Below, in pieces: positions 49,887 to 58,185 of a DNA stretch of 64,000 bases. Under the pieces are notes generated by a model. That model was not told the origin of the DNA and made no database searches. It was given only the letters and a program-made list of their open reading frames with translations. Location of the stretch: NCBI GenBank assembly GCA_003241685.1, contig QFPJ01000002.1, positions 62,001 through 126,000 on the forward strand, given 5' to 3'. This DNA comes from Sphingopyxis macrogoltabida (GTDB taxonomy: Bacteria; Pseudomonadota; Alphaproteobacteria; Sphingomonadales; Sphingomonadaceae). How positions within the stretch are numbered: position 1 is the stretch's first letter; each line of letters starts with the position of its first letter. The position numbers and the translations under genes are program-made.

Positions 49887-50374
49887 TCATCCTGGGCCTC
49901 GACCCTTCGCTCTCCTGCACCGGCTGGGGCGTCATTCGCGTCGAGGGCAGCCGGATCAGCCACATCGCCAACGGGCAGGTCAAGACCGACGCGAAGGCCC
50001 CCCTGCCCGACCGGCTCGCGCATCTCGACACGGTGCTGGCGGCGGTGATCGCGGATCATGCGCCCGAAAATTCCGATGAAGGAATATGCGCGGCGGTCGA
50101 GGAGGTGTTCGTCAACGACAATCCGCAATCGACGCTGAAACTGGCGCACGCGCGCGGCGTCGCGCTGCTCGCCTGCGCGCGGGGCGGGTTGATCGTTGCC
50201 GAATATGCCCCGCGGCTCGTCAAGAAGGCGATCGTCGGGACCGGCGGCGCGGCGAAGGAACAGGTGCAGGCGATGCTGCGCGTGCTGCTGCCCGGCGCGA
50301 AGGTCGCGGGGTCCGACGCGGCCGATGCGCTGGCGGTGGCGATCTGCCACGCGAACCATCGGCCAAAACTATAA
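49883..50374 (+). CDS. ruvC: Holliday junction resolvase RuvC, apparent CTG start
   Basis: 163 residues if translation begins at CTG 49883, giving LIILGLDPSLSCTGWGVI, which aligns with normal RuvC N-termini (MIILGLDPG). GGAG lies 8-9 bases upstream and the CTG overlaps the yebC stop as CTGA. No ATG, GTG or TTG occurs nearby in frame; the nearest (ATG 49736) would add 49 residues of shadow sequence. Catalytic acids are seen in LGLDPS, AVEEVFVN and the C-terminal DAADALAVA. RuvC cleaves junctions after RuvAB branch migration; ruvA and ruvB follow. Confidence 0.93.
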   Translation: MIILGLDPSLSCTGWGVIRVEGSRISHIANGQVKTDAKAPLPDRLAHLDTVLAAVIADHAPENSDEGICAAVEEVFVNDNPQSTLKLAHARGVALLACARGGLIVAEYAPRLVKKAIVGTGGAAKEQVQAMLRVLLPGAKVAGSDAADALAVAICHANHRPKL

Positions 50375-50387
50375 CCCTCGTCCCGTT

Positions 50388-50474
50388 CGCCCCGAGCTTG
50401 TCGAGGGGCGGTTCTTCTTCTAGGGAGAACAAAAGGGGAAGGACGGGGCTTCGACAATCCCGGACTTGATCCGG
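50388..50474. repeat. Intergenic palindromic repeat between ruvC and ruvA
   Basis: CGCCCC/GGGGCG arms (50388-50410) enclose GAGCTTGTCGA; TTGTCGA (50398-50404) is repeated inverted as TCGACAA (50451-50457); and CCGGA/TCCGG (50460-50474) closes the block. I remember GAGCTTGTCGA and CCGGACTTGATCCGG elements as common dispersed repeats of sphingomonad genomes. Weak coding potential confirms it is intergenic. Confidence 0.6.
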
Positions 50475-50498
50475 TATCGAACGGATGTTGAGAGCCAG

Positions 50499-51098
50499 AT
50501 GATCGCCAGACTTACCGGACGACTGGACAGCAGCGGCGCGGGCCATGCGGTGATCGACGTCGGCGGTGTCGGCTATCTGGTCGAGGCGTCGGCGCGAACC
50601 CTGGACGCGTTGGGGCCGGTCGGCGGCGATGTCACCATCCACACCGAAATGCTGGTCGGCGAGGATTTCCTGCGCCTGCTCGGCTTCGCGAAGGCCGAAG
50701 AGCGCGACTGGTTCCGTCTGCTGACCAGCGTGCAGGGCGTCGGCGCCAAGGTCGCGCTCGCCATTCTGTCGGCGCTGGAGATCGGCGACCTGCAACGCGC
50801 GCTCGCCGGCGGCGACAGCGCGATGATCGCGCGCGCCAATGGCGTCGGGCCAAAGCTGGCGCAGCGCATCGCCCACGAACTGAAGGACAAGGCGGGCGCA
50901 CTGGGCGGTATCGCGGGTTCGAATCCCTCACTCTCTTCCGCATCCGGCCCGCTCGGCGATGCCGTCGCCGCGCTGACCGGCCTCGGCTTCAAGCCCGGCG
51001 AAGCGAGCGCCGCGGTCGCCGCGGCGAGCGAGGAACTCGGCGCCGGAGCAAGCCTTGACGCGCTGGTCCGCGCGGCGCTGAAGAAAGCGGCGAAATGA
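50499..51098 (+). CDS. ruvA: Holliday junction DNA helicase subunit RuvA
   Basis: 199 residues from the ATG at 50499, which gives MIARLTGRLD as in other RuvA proteins. The OB-fold domain (about 1-65), the two helix-hairpin-helix motifs (LTSVQGVGAKVALAIL and ARANGVGPKLAQRIAHEL) and the C-terminal RuvB-binding domain (LTGLGFKPGEASAAV) are all present. RuvA tetramers bind the junction and load RuvB. The stop overlaps the ruvB start by four bases (ATGA). Confidence 0.96.
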   Translation: MIARLTGRLDSSGAGHAVIDVGGVGYLVEASARTLDALGPVGGDVTIHTEMLVGEDFLRLLGFAKAEERDWFRLLTSVQGVGAKVALAILSALEIGDLQRALAGGDSAMIARANGVGPKLAQRIAHELKDKAGALGGIAGSNPSLSSASGPLGDAVAALTGLGFKPGEASAAVAAASEELGAGASLDALVRAALKKAAK

Positions 51099-52123
51099 AC
51101 GACGGGCCGCTCACCACCCCCGCCCGCACGCCCGAGGATGCCGACGCCGCGCTGCGTCCCAAATCGCTCGCCGAATTCGTGGGTCAGGCGGCGGCGCGGG
51201 AAAATCTGCGGATCTTCATCGAAGCGGCGAAAACGCGGCAAGACGCGCTCGATCATGTGCTGTTCTTCGGGCCGCCGGGGCTGGGCAAGACCACGCTGGC
51301 ACAGATCGTCGCCAAGGAACTGGGCGTCGGTTTCCGCTCCACATCGGGCCCGGTGATCGCCAAGGCGGGCGACCTGGCCGCGTTGCTGACCAATCTGGAG
51401 GACGGCGACGTCCTGTTCATCGACGAAATCCACCGCCTGTCGCCCGCAGTCGAGGAAATTCTCTATCCGGCGATGGAGGACCGCGCGCTCGACATCATGA
51501 TCGGCGAGGGTCCGTCGGCGCGCAGCGTCCGCATCGACCTGCCCAAATTCACCCTCGTCGGTGCGACGACGCGGCAGGGGCTGCTGACGACGCCGCTGCG
51601 CGACCGCTTCGGCATTCCGGTGCGGCTGAATTTCTATACCCATGGCGAACTGGAACAGGTGATCGCCCGTGCGGCGCGCCTGCTCGGCCTCGGCATCGCA
51701 TCCGACGGCGCGCTGGAGATTGCGCGCCGGTCGCGCGGGACGCCGCGCATCGCGGGGCGGCTGCTGCGCCGAGTGCGCGATTTTGCGACCGTCGCCGGGG
51801 CCGAAGCCGTCGATGCCAAGGTCGCCGACGCCGCGCTGAACCGGCTGGAGGTCGATGCCCTGGGGCTCGACGCCATGGACCGGCGTTATCTGACGATGAT
51901 CGCCGACATCTATCGGGGCGGGCCGGTCGGCGTCGAAACGCTGGCCGCCGGCCTGTCCGAACCGCGCGACACGATCGAGGATGTGATCGAACCCTATCTG
52001 CTCCAGATCGGGCTGATCGCCCGCACCGCGCGCGGCCGCTGCCTGAACGCCAGCGCGTGGAAGCATCTGGGGCTGAACCCGCCGACGGGGATGCAGGACG
52101 GGCTGTTCGACAGCGGGAAATAG
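51095..52123 (+). CDS. ruvB: Holliday junction branch migration ATPase RuvB
   Basis: 342 residues. Opening LRPKSLAEFVGQ, Walker A GPPGLGKTTLA, Walker B LFIDEIHRL, sensor 1 VGATTR, the arginine finger LRDRFG and the winged-helix C-terminal domain (GPVGVETLAAGLSEPRDTIEDVIEPYLLQIG) are all seen. RuvB hexamers pump DNA through the RuvA-bound junction. Normal length; ATGA overlap with ruvA. The ybgC-tol genes follow after about 110 bp. Confidence 0.97.
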   Translation: MNDGPLTTPARTPEDADAALRPKSLAEFVGQAAARENLRIFIEAAKTRQDALDHVLFFGPPGLGKTTLAQIVAKELGVGFRSTSGPVIAKAGDLAALLTNLEDGDVLFIDEIHRLSPAVEEILYPAMEDRALDIMIGEGPSARSVRIDLPKFTLVGATTRQGLLTTPLRDRFGIPVRLNFYTHGELEQVIARAARLLGLGIASDGALEIARRSRGTPRIAGRLLRRVRDFATVAGAEAVDAKVADAALNRLEVDALGLDAMDRRYLTMIADIYRGGPVGVETLAAGLSEPRDTIEDVIEPYLLQIGLIARTARGRCLNASAWKHLGLNPPTGMQDGLFDSGK

Positions 52124-52233
52124 GCGCGCGGACCCGCGAAATGGCGGCAATGGCCCGCCAGCCGCCGCGCGGCTGCGACGAACCGTTAATCGGGACTATG
52201 CGACGAGTCGTTGCCCCGCTATCGATTGATGCG

Positions 52234-52698
52234 ATGAGCGAAATTCCGCCGCCCTTCCTTCCCGGCGCCTTTGCCGGCCCCGAGCATCGATACCGGGTGC
52301 GCATCTATTTCGAGGACACCGACCTGTCCGGCATCGTCTATCACGCCAATTATCTGCGCTATATGGAACGGGCGCGATCGGACATGCTCCGCCTCGCCGG
52401 CATCGACCAGCGCGCCGCGATGGAGGCGGGCGAAGGCGCCTGGGCCGTCACCGACCTGGAGCTTCGCTATCGCCTGCCCGCCAAACTGGACGACGACCTG
52501 ATGGTCGTCAGCACGGTGGAGGCGGTGCGCGGCGCCAGCGTTATCATCGCGCAACGCATCCTTCGCGGTCAGCATGTGTTAACCGAGGGCCATGTTACCG
52601 CGGCCTTCCTGTCGCCGGAGGGGCGCCCGCGCCGCCAGCCGGCCGGCTGGGCCGACCGCTTCAAAGCCATCATGAACGGAGAGACCATCCCTTGCTAG
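52234..52698 (+). CDS. ybgC: Acyl-CoA thioesterase YbgC, Tol-Pal associated
   Basis: 154 residues from the ATG at 52234; an ATG at 52198 is less likely. Hotdog fold with the active-site motif YFEDTDLSGIVYHANYLRYMERAR, in which Asp is the catalytic residue of 4-hydroxybenzoyl-CoA-type thioesterases. YbgC hydrolyses short acyl-CoAs and is a near-constant first gene of tol-pal operons, although its link with envelope function is unclear. It overlaps tolQ by 7 bp. Confidence 0.95.
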   Translation: MSEIPPPFLPGAFAGPEHRYRVRIYFEDTDLSGIVYHANYLRYMERARSDMLRLAGIDQRAAMEAGEGAWAVTDLELRYRLPAKLDDDLMVVSTVEAVRGASVIIAQRILRGQHVLTEGHVTAAFLSPEGRPRRQPAGWADRFKAIMNGETIPC

Positions 52699-53390
52699 AC
52701 AATATCTCGCTGGCCGCCGACGCGGCGACCCTGTCGCCCATCGCCCTGTTCCTTCAGGCCGACTGGGTCGTGAAGGCCGTGATGATCGGGCTGCTGCTCG
52801 CGTCCATCTACGTCTGGGCGGTGATTTTTTCGCACGGGCGCGGCGTCCGCAAGATGATGCGCGCGTCCGAACAGTTCGAGCGCGATTTCTGGCGCGCGGG
52901 CAATATCGACAAATTTTACGACGAGAACGGGCGCGAGGACCTGGCGAGCGCCAAAGTGCTGGCTGCCGGGATCAGCGAATGGCGCCGGTCGACCGCCGGC
53001 CGCACCGTCGACCGCGACGGCACGCGCGAGCGGCTGAGCGTCGCGATGAATTCGGCCGTCGAGGGCGAAGTCGATCGGCTGGCCGAAAAGATCGGCCCGC
53101 TCGCCACCATCGGATCGGTCGCGCCCTTCGTAGGCCTGTTCGGCACCGTGTGGGGTATCATGCGCAGCTTCACCGCCATTGCGGCGGAGAACAACAGCAG
53201 CCTGGCCGTCGTCGCACCGGGCATTGCGGAGGCGCTGTTCGCCACCGCGATCGGCCTGTTCGCGGCGATCCCGGCGGTCATCGCCTATAATGCCTATTCG
53301 CAGCGGCTGAACCGCCTCGAATCCCGGCTCGGCCGCTTCGCCGACGGACTGCACGCGACCTTCAGCCGTGAACTGGAGGTCGAAGGCTGA
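52692..53390 (+). CDS. tolQ: Tol-Pal system proton channel subunit TolQ
   Basis: 232 residues from a TTG at 52692 with GGAGAG 9 bases upstream, overlapping the ybgC stop. Three membrane segments: WVVKAVMIGLLLASIYVWAVIF, IGPLATIGSVAPFVGLFGTVWGIM and APGIAEALFATAIGLFAAIPAVIAYNAY, the last with the conserved MotA/ExbB pattern. TolQ and TolR form the proton-driven motor that energises TolA during outer-membrane constriction. The stop overlaps tolR as TGATG. Confidence 0.95.
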   Translation: MLDNISLAADAATLSPIALFLQADWVVKAVMIGLLLASIYVWAVIFSHGRGVRKMMRASEQFERDFWRAGNIDKFYDENGREDLASAKVLAAGISEWRRSTAGRTVDRDGTRERLSVAMNSAVEGEVDRLAEKIGPLATIGSVAPFVGLFGTVWGIMRSFTAIAAENNSSLAVVAPGIAEALFATAIGLFAAIPAVIAYNAYSQRLNRLESRLGRFADGLHATFSRELEVEG

Positions 53391-53854
53391 TGGCGATGTC
53401 GGCTCCTTCGGGCGGCGGCGGGCGGCGGCGCGGCCGCGGTTCGCATCGCGCGCCCATCTCCGAAATCAACGTCACGCCGCTGGTCGACGTGATGCTGGTG
53501 CTGCTGATCATCTTCATGATCACCGCCCCCCTCCTCGCCTCTGCCGTTCCGGTGAACCTGCCCGAAACCCGCGCCAAGCCGATGGACAATGAGGAGCAGG
53601 AGCCCGTCCAGCTGTCGATCACCGCCGACGAGACCATCTATATCGGCGAGGAAGCCGTCAACGAAGCCGAACTGCCCGCGCGGCTCGACGCGATCGCGCG
53701 CGCCGACGAAGGCAGCGAACGGCCGCGTTCGATCATGCTGCGCGCCGACAAGAATATCGTCTATGGCCGCGTCGCCTGGGTGATGGGCGAACTCAACCGC
53801 GCCGGCCTGACCCGCATTTCGATGGTCACGACCGGTTCAGACAGCGCACCCTAG
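53390..53854 (+). CDS. tolR: Tol-Pal system proton channel subunit TolR
   Basis: 154 residues. A cytoplasmic Gly/Arg-rich N-terminus (GGGGRRRGRGSHR) precedes ISEINVTPLVDVMLVLLIIFMIT, whose aspartate in the membrane helix is the conserved proton-carrying residue, and a periplasmic ExbD-like domain follows. It pairs with TolQ. The one-base TGATG overlap and short distance to tolA (9 bp) fit one operon. Confidence 0.95.
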   Translation: MAMSAPSGGGGRRRGRGSHRAPISEINVTPLVDVMLVLLIIFMITAPLLASAVPVNLPETRAKPMDNEEQEPVQLSITADETIYIGEEAVNEAELPARLDAIARADEGSERPRSIMLRADKNIVYGRVAWVMGELNRAGLTRISMVTTGSDSAP

Positions 53855-53863
53855 GCACAGAAT

Positions 53864-54700
53864 ATGGCCGCAACAGAGGCACAAACGCCGCCGACGGCGA
53901 AGAGGATGACGGAAGGACAAGGCCTTGCCATTGCGGTGGGGCTGCATCTGGTCGTGCTCGCGCTGCTGTCGGTGCAATGGACCGCTGGCGACCGGCGTTT
54001 CGACAATCCGCCGATGGAAGTCGACCTGATCGCCGAGACGGCTGCGCAATCGACCGCGCCCGTCCTCAGCGAGAACCCGCCCGCCGCCCGGCTGGGCGAG
54101 GAATATGCGACCGACATCGCCGCGCCTGAGCCGATGCCCACCCCTGCGGCGCCCGAACCCGTCGCCCGCCCGGAGCCGGCACCCGCGCCCAGGCAAGTGA
54201 CGCGTCCGACGCCGACGCCGCCGAAGAAAAATCCGCCAGCGCAAAAGGCGCAGCCAAAGGCGGCGCCGAAAGCCCAGCCCAAGGACCGCCCGGCGCGGCC
54301 GACCGGACGGCTCGACGGCATCGCCGAAGGCTTGTCCAAGACGCAGCCCAAGACCCCGGCCAGCAAGGGCGCGCCCGCGTCGGCCACCGCAGCCGAAGTG
54401 CGCCGTTCGATCGACGTCAGCATCAAGTCCGCCGTCGCGCCGCGCTGGAACAGTTGCCGCGTCAGCGGCGTCGACGTTGATCAACTCAAGACGGTGGTGA
54501 AATTCCGGCTGACCCAGTCGGGCGCCCTCGCCGGTTTCACCAGCGTGGAGACCAGCGGCGAGAATGACAGCAACCGTTTCCAGATCCAGCGTCATCAGGA
54601 ATGCGCAAAACGCGCGGTAGAACTCGCCGCCCCCTTCGACCTGCCCGAAGAAAATTACAGCTTCTGGCAGAATTACACGCTCGATTTCATCAAGAGGTAA
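53864..54700 (+). CDS. tolA: TolA-like protein, short
   Basis: 278 residues, shorter than the 421 of E. coli TolA. One membrane helix (LAIAVGLHLVVLALLSVQW), a Pro/Ala/Lys linker (about 90-155, with PEPAPAPRQVTRPTPTPPKK and repeated AQPK) in place of the long E. coli helix, and a C-terminal TonB/TolA-type domain (IKSAVAPRWNSCRVSGV, VVKFRLTQSGALAGF). It spans the periplasm to touch Pal and TolB. The C-terminal domain has two cysteines (NSCRVS, HQECAK), as in the TolA D3 disulfide. Confidence 0.9.
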   Translation: MAATEAQTPPTAKRMTEGQGLAIAVGLHLVVLALLSVQWTAGDRRFDNPPMEVDLIAETAAQSTAPVLSENPPAARLGEEYATDIAAPEPMPTPAAPEPVARPEPAPAPRQVTRPTPTPPKKNPPAQKAQPKAAPKAQPKDRPARPTGRLDGIAEGLSKTQPKTPASKGAPASATAAEVRRSIDVSIKSAVAPRWNSCRVSGVDVDQLKTVVKFRLTQSGALAGFTSVETSGENDSNRFQIQRHQECAKRAVELAAPFDLPEENYSFWQNYTLDFIKR

Positions 54701-54705
54701 GAGAG

Positions 54706-56079
54706 ATGCCCATTCGCACGATGAGCCTCGCGCTCGGCCTTCTGTTCGCCGCCCCGGTGTTGGCGCAGACGGCAACGACCAGCCCGGTGCCACCGGCCGT
54801 TCCGGCGCCCACCGAACCGCGTGAAACGATCGAAGGCACGCTGTCGCAGGATCGCACCGTCATCGCCATCCCCGCCTTTGCCACCCCCGCCGTCACCAAT
54901 GTCGCGGGGCTGCGGACCGACAGCCTGGGGCGCCAGATCGCCGAGGTGATCGCTGCCGACCTTGAACGCAGCGGCCTGTATGCGCCGATCGGTCCCGGCG
55001 GCCTGCCCGGCGTCAGCATGGCCGAGGTGCGCGCGCCGCGCTTCGCCGAATGGCAGGGCCGCAATGCGGAAAATGTCGTCCACGGATTCGTGCAGGCCAC
55101 GGGCACCGGCGGCCTTGTCGTCGGCTGCTATCTCTACGACACGGCACTCGGCACCGAACTGGTCCGGCAGGGCTATGAAATCCAGCCGTCCGACTGGCGC
55201 CGCGCCGCGCACAAATGCGCCGACGCCATCTATTCGCGCCTTTCGGGCGAAGCGCCCTTCTTCGACAGCCGCGTCGCCTATATCGCGGAGAGCGGGCCGA
55301 AAGGGAACCGCATCAAGCGCCTTGCGATCATGGATTCGGACGGCGGCAACCACCGTTTCATCACCAATGGTCAGGCGCTGGCGATCAGCCCGCGTTTTTC
55401 GCCTGATTACAAGAAGATCGTCTATGTGAGCTATCTCAACAACCGCGTGCGCGTCTTCATCTACGACGTCGCCAACGGTTCGCAGAAGCTCGTCACCGAA
55501 AGCGCCAACACGACCTTCGCGCCGCGCTGGTCACCCGACGGGCGCCAGATTCTGTATTCGATGGCGGTCGGCGGCAACACCGACATCTATCGCATCTCGG
55601 CCGACGGCGGCACGCCGGTGCGCCTGACGACCACGCCGGGCATCGACGTCGGCGGCAGCTTTTCGCCAGACGGCCGAAAGATCGTGTTCGAAAGCGACCG
55701 TTCGGGCAGCCAGCAAATCTATACGATGAACATCGACGGGTCGGACCAGCGCCGGATCAGCTTCGGCGGCGGCCGTTATGCGACACCCGAATGGTCGCCG
55801 CGCGGCGACCTGATCGCCTATACGCGCATGGGCGGCGGCAATTTCCGTATCGGCGTGATGACGCCGTCGGGCGGCGGCGAGCGGCTCTTGACCAACAGCT
55901 GGCAGGATGAGGCGCCGACCTGGTCGCCGAATGGGCGCGTGCTGCAATTCTTCCGCACCTCGCCGGGCCGCGAGGGCAGATCGACCTTGTGGCAGGTCGA
56001 CCTGACCGGCGTGAACCTGCGCCGTCTGCCGACGCCGCAGGACGGCTCCGACCCCAGCTGGGGTCCTGTACTGCCCTGA
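54706..56079 (+). CDS. tolB: Tol-Pal system periplasmic protein TolB
   Basis: 457 residues from the ATG at 54706 (AAGAGG upstream, 5 bp after tolA). A signal peptide (MSLALGLLFAAPVLAQ) is followed by an N-terminal alpha/beta domain (about 45-175) and a six-bladed beta-propeller with repeating SPDGRKIVF and DGGTPVRLT motifs. TolB binds Pal and dissociates it from peptidoglycan. The Pro-rich segment after the signal peptide is longer than usual. Confidence 0.95.
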   Translation: MPIRTMSLALGLLFAAPVLAQTATTSPVPPAVPAPTEPRETIEGTLSQDRTVIAIPAFATPAVTNVAGLRTDSLGRQIAEVIAADLERSGLYAPIGPGGLPGVSMAEVRAPRFAEWQGRNAENVVHGFVQATGTGGLVVGCYLYDTALGTELVRQGYEIQPSDWRRAAHKCADAIYSRLSGEAPFFDSRVAYIAESGPKGNRIKRLAIMDSDGGNHRFITNGQALAISPRFSPDYKKIVYVSYLNNRVRVFIYDVANGSQKLVTESANTTFAPRWSPDGRQILYSMAVGGNTDIYRISADGGTPVRLTTTPGIDVGGSFSPDGRKIVFESDRSGSQQIYTMNIDGSDQRRISFGGGRYATPEWSPRGDLIAYTRMGGGNFRIGVMTPSGGGERLLTNSWQDEAPTWSPNGRVLQFFRTSPGREGRSTLWQVDLTGVNLRRLPTPQDGSDPSWGPVLP

Positions 56080-56185
56080 TACAAGCGGAACCAAAATCCG
56101 TAACCAGGGTTGCAATAACCGGTTCAACATGGGTTAATCCCGGCCGGACATGAACGATAATCGCAACAACAAGAGGACAGACAAC

Positions 56186-56692
56186 ATGACGATACGCAAA
56201 ACAACCGCGATGATCGCGGCGATCACCATGCTTTCTGTTGGGGCCTGCGCAAAGAAAGCGCCCGAACAACTGCCGCCGGCGCCCGAGGGAACGGGCACCG
56301 ATACCGGAACCAGCACCGGCGTCGTGCCGGGTTCGCAGGAAGATTTCATCGCGAACGTGTCGTCGGACCGCATCTTCTTCGATTTCGACCAATATAATGT
56401 CGATGCGGAAGATCAGGCGACGCTGCAAAGCCAGGCCCAGTGGCTACAGCGCAACACCGCTGTGCGCGTGACGGTCGAGGGTCACGCCGACGAACGCGGC
56501 ACCCGCGATTATAACATCGCACTCGGCGAACGCCGCGCCAATGCCGCCAAAAACTATCTCGCGTCGCTGGGCATCGACCCGTCGCGCATCCAGGTCATCA
56601 GCTATGGCAAGGAACGTCCGGCCGCGCTCGGCTCGAACGAAGAAGCCTACGCGCAGAACCGCCGCGCGGTGACGGTCGTCATCGGCCGCTAA
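56186..56692 (+). CDS. pal: Peptidoglycan-associated lipoprotein Pal
   Basis: 168 residues from the ATG at 56186 with AGAGGA upstream; an ATG at 56150 gives a poor signal peptide. The lipobox LSVGAC predicts lipidation, a Thr/Gly-rich linker follows, and the OmpA-like domain has FFDFDQYNVD, VEGHADERGTRDYNIALGERRA and the terminal NRRAVTVV. Pal anchors the outer membrane to peptidoglycan. The 3' end overlaps the facing prepilin peptidase gene by 14 bp, and the operon's terminator lies inside that gene. Confidence 0.96.
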   Translation: MTIRKTTAMIAAITMLSVGACAKKAPEQLPPAPEGTGTDTGTSTGVVPGSQEDFIANVSSDRIFFDFDQYNVDAEDQATLQSQAQWLQRNTAVRVTVEGHADERGTRDYNIALGERRANAAKNYLASLGIDPSRIQVISYGKERPAALGSNEEAYAQNRRAVTVVIGR

Positions 56693-57467
56693 GCCAAAGC
56701 CACAGGGGCACGGCGGTCCATGCCGCGACGCCCAGAAAGGCACCAAAAGGGACCGGCCGCAACGCCAGCGGCCGGTCCTTTTTGCCATCCGCCCCGCTTC
56801 CGTGCCGATTGGCAAGCGCCCACAGAATCCCCGCCAGGCTGGCCAGCAGCAGCAGCAGCGGCAAAGCCTGCCACCCGGTCCAGGCGCCGATCGCCGCGGC
56901 CAGCTTCGGATCGCCGCCCCCCATGCCGTCGCGGCCCCGTCCCCGCCGGTAAGCCCACGCCAACAGCGCAAGCGACACGCCGCCGGTCAGCGCGCCGATC
57001 CAGCGGTCGAGCAGCGGCAATTCCATCATCGGCCCCGCGAGCAGCAGGCCCGCTGCGCCAAGCAGCAGGTTGAGCCGATCGGGCAGCCAGAAATGCCGCG
57101 CGTCGAGCAGCACCAGCGGCAGCAGCAGCCAGCCGAACAGCGCCCACAGCCAGCCGCCCATTCCCGGCATCAGCGCCAGCGCAGCCGCGCCGATCGCGGC
57201 CGCGGCTCCTTCCACACCAAGGTGAAAGGGGTCGATCGGTGCGCCGCACCAGCGGCACCGGCCGCGCAGCCACAGGAAGGACAGGAGCGGCACCAGATCC
57301 CATGCTGCCACGGGACGATCACATCCATCGCAGCGCGACCGGCCGCCGACCGACCGGCCCTCGGGCCAACGCAGCACCAGCGTCGCGATGAAGCTGCCCA
57401 GGACGGCGCCGAGCAGCGAGGCCAGGATGATGCCCGTGCCGATGGGCAAGGCATCGATCATCGGCAC
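56679..57467 (-). CDS. gspO: Prepilin peptidase (A24 family, type II secretion)
   Basis: 262 residues. Multiple membrane helices; a cytoplasmic Cys4 loop (CDGCDRPV and CRWCGAPI) and the two catalytic aspartates, in LLDARHFWLPDRLN and in the GxGD-like GGGDPKLAAAIG. It cleaves and N-methylates the pseudopilin leaders made by the gspG-K genes upstream. It starts one base after gspN, completing the cluster. Its 3' end overlaps pal by 14 bp, and bases 56751-56783 double as the plus-strand tol-pal terminator. Confidence 0.92.
   Translation of the reverse strand: MPMIDALPIGTGIILASLLGAVLGSFIATLVLRWPEGRSVGGRSRCDGCDRPVAAWDLVPLLSFLWLRGRCRWCGAPIDPFHLGVEGAAAAIGAAALALMPGMGGWLWALFGWLLLPLVLLDARHFWLPDRLNLLLGAAGLLLAGPMMELPLLDRWIGALTGGVSLALLAWAYRRGRGRDGMGGGDPKLAAAIGAWTGWQALPLLLLLASLAGILWALANRHGSGADGKKDRPLALRPVPFGAFLGVAAWTAVPLWLWLSGR
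56751..56783 (+). terminator. Tol-pal operon terminator embedded in the prepilin peptidase gene
   Basis: GACCGGCCGC-AACGCCA-GCGGCCGGTC, a perfect 10-bp stem, followed by CTTTTT (56778-56783), about 60 bp past the pal stop. On the minus strand the same bases encode KKDRPLALRPVPFG of the peptidase, and the hairpin there is followed only by CCTTTTGG. Confidence 0.85.
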
Positions 57468-57468
57468 G

Positions 57469-58185
57469 TCAGAAACGGCCCGACGTCACCAGCGCAAAAC
57501 CGTCCGAACCCGCCTTGAAGCCCAGCGTAGCGAGCACCGCCGCCATCGCCGGATCGCGTTCGGCGTTGATAGCGAGGCGCGCGCGCCAGGCGCCCCGTCC
57601 GTCGAAAGACAGCGTCAGGCGCTCCATGCCCGACTGGCTGCTGAGCGCCGCCTGCGCGCGGCCGTTCGTACAGGACAGCGGCCCCGTCAGGCCGCGCGAC
57701 AGGTCGAGCCCGGCAATCGGGGCCGCGACGGTCAGCGTCACCCGGCCGCTCGCCTCGACGCATTTGCCGTCGCCGCCGAAGCGCACGGTCGCGCCTTCGA
57801 AGCGCAGCATGTCGACCGGAATGGCGCCCAGGCCGCCTGACAGGCTCGTAACGCCGTTGATGTCGGATGCGCCGCGCGGATCGCTGCCGTGCAGGCGTCC
57901 CGACAATGTGCCCAGCCGGTCGTCGGTGCGCGCGAAGGCGAGTTCGGTCCGACCCGCCAGCAACGCCAGCGGCGACAGGCTGGCCCGCACCGTGCCCAGC
58001 GGCAGCACGCCGAGCCGCGCGTCGACCAGTTCGCCGGACCAGATCGATCCGCGCACCTCGCGGGCGGCAACGCCGGCATCCCCTGCCCCCGACCAACCCA
58101 GCGCGAGCCGCATCGGGAAGGTCGCGACGACGAGCAGCAGCGCGAGAATCGCGGCGGCGGCGATCCAGCGGCGGCGCGCGGTCAT
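57469..58185 (-). CDS. gspN: Type II secretion system protein N
   Basis: 238 residues. One N-terminal membrane helix (WIAAAAILALLLVVATFPM) followed by a periplasmic beta-rich domain with EVRGSIWSGELVDARLGVLPLGTVR, the GspN signature, and paired cysteines (GKCVEA, LSCTNG). GspN is an accessory of some type II systems, with no fixed mechanism. It overlaps gspM by four bases (ATGA) and is one base from the prepilin peptidase. Confidence 0.9.
   Translation of the reverse strand: MTARRRWIAAAAILALLLVVATFPMRLALGWSGAGDAGVAAREVRGSIWSGELVDARLGVLPLGTVRASLSPLALLAGRTELAFARTDDRLGTLSGRLHGSDPRGASDINGVTSLSGGLGAIPVDMLRFEGATVRFGGDGKCVEASGRVTLTVAAPIAGLDLSRGLTGPLSCTNGRAQAALSSQSGMERLTLSFDGRGAWRARLAINAERDPAMAAVLATLGFKAGSDGFALVTSGRF

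Noticed and set aside
50917..50942. CGCGGGTTCGAATCCC-like sequence resembling a tRNA T-arm
   Set aside because: It lies in frame inside ruvA (encoding AGSNPSLS), and no acceptor, D or anticodon stems surround it.
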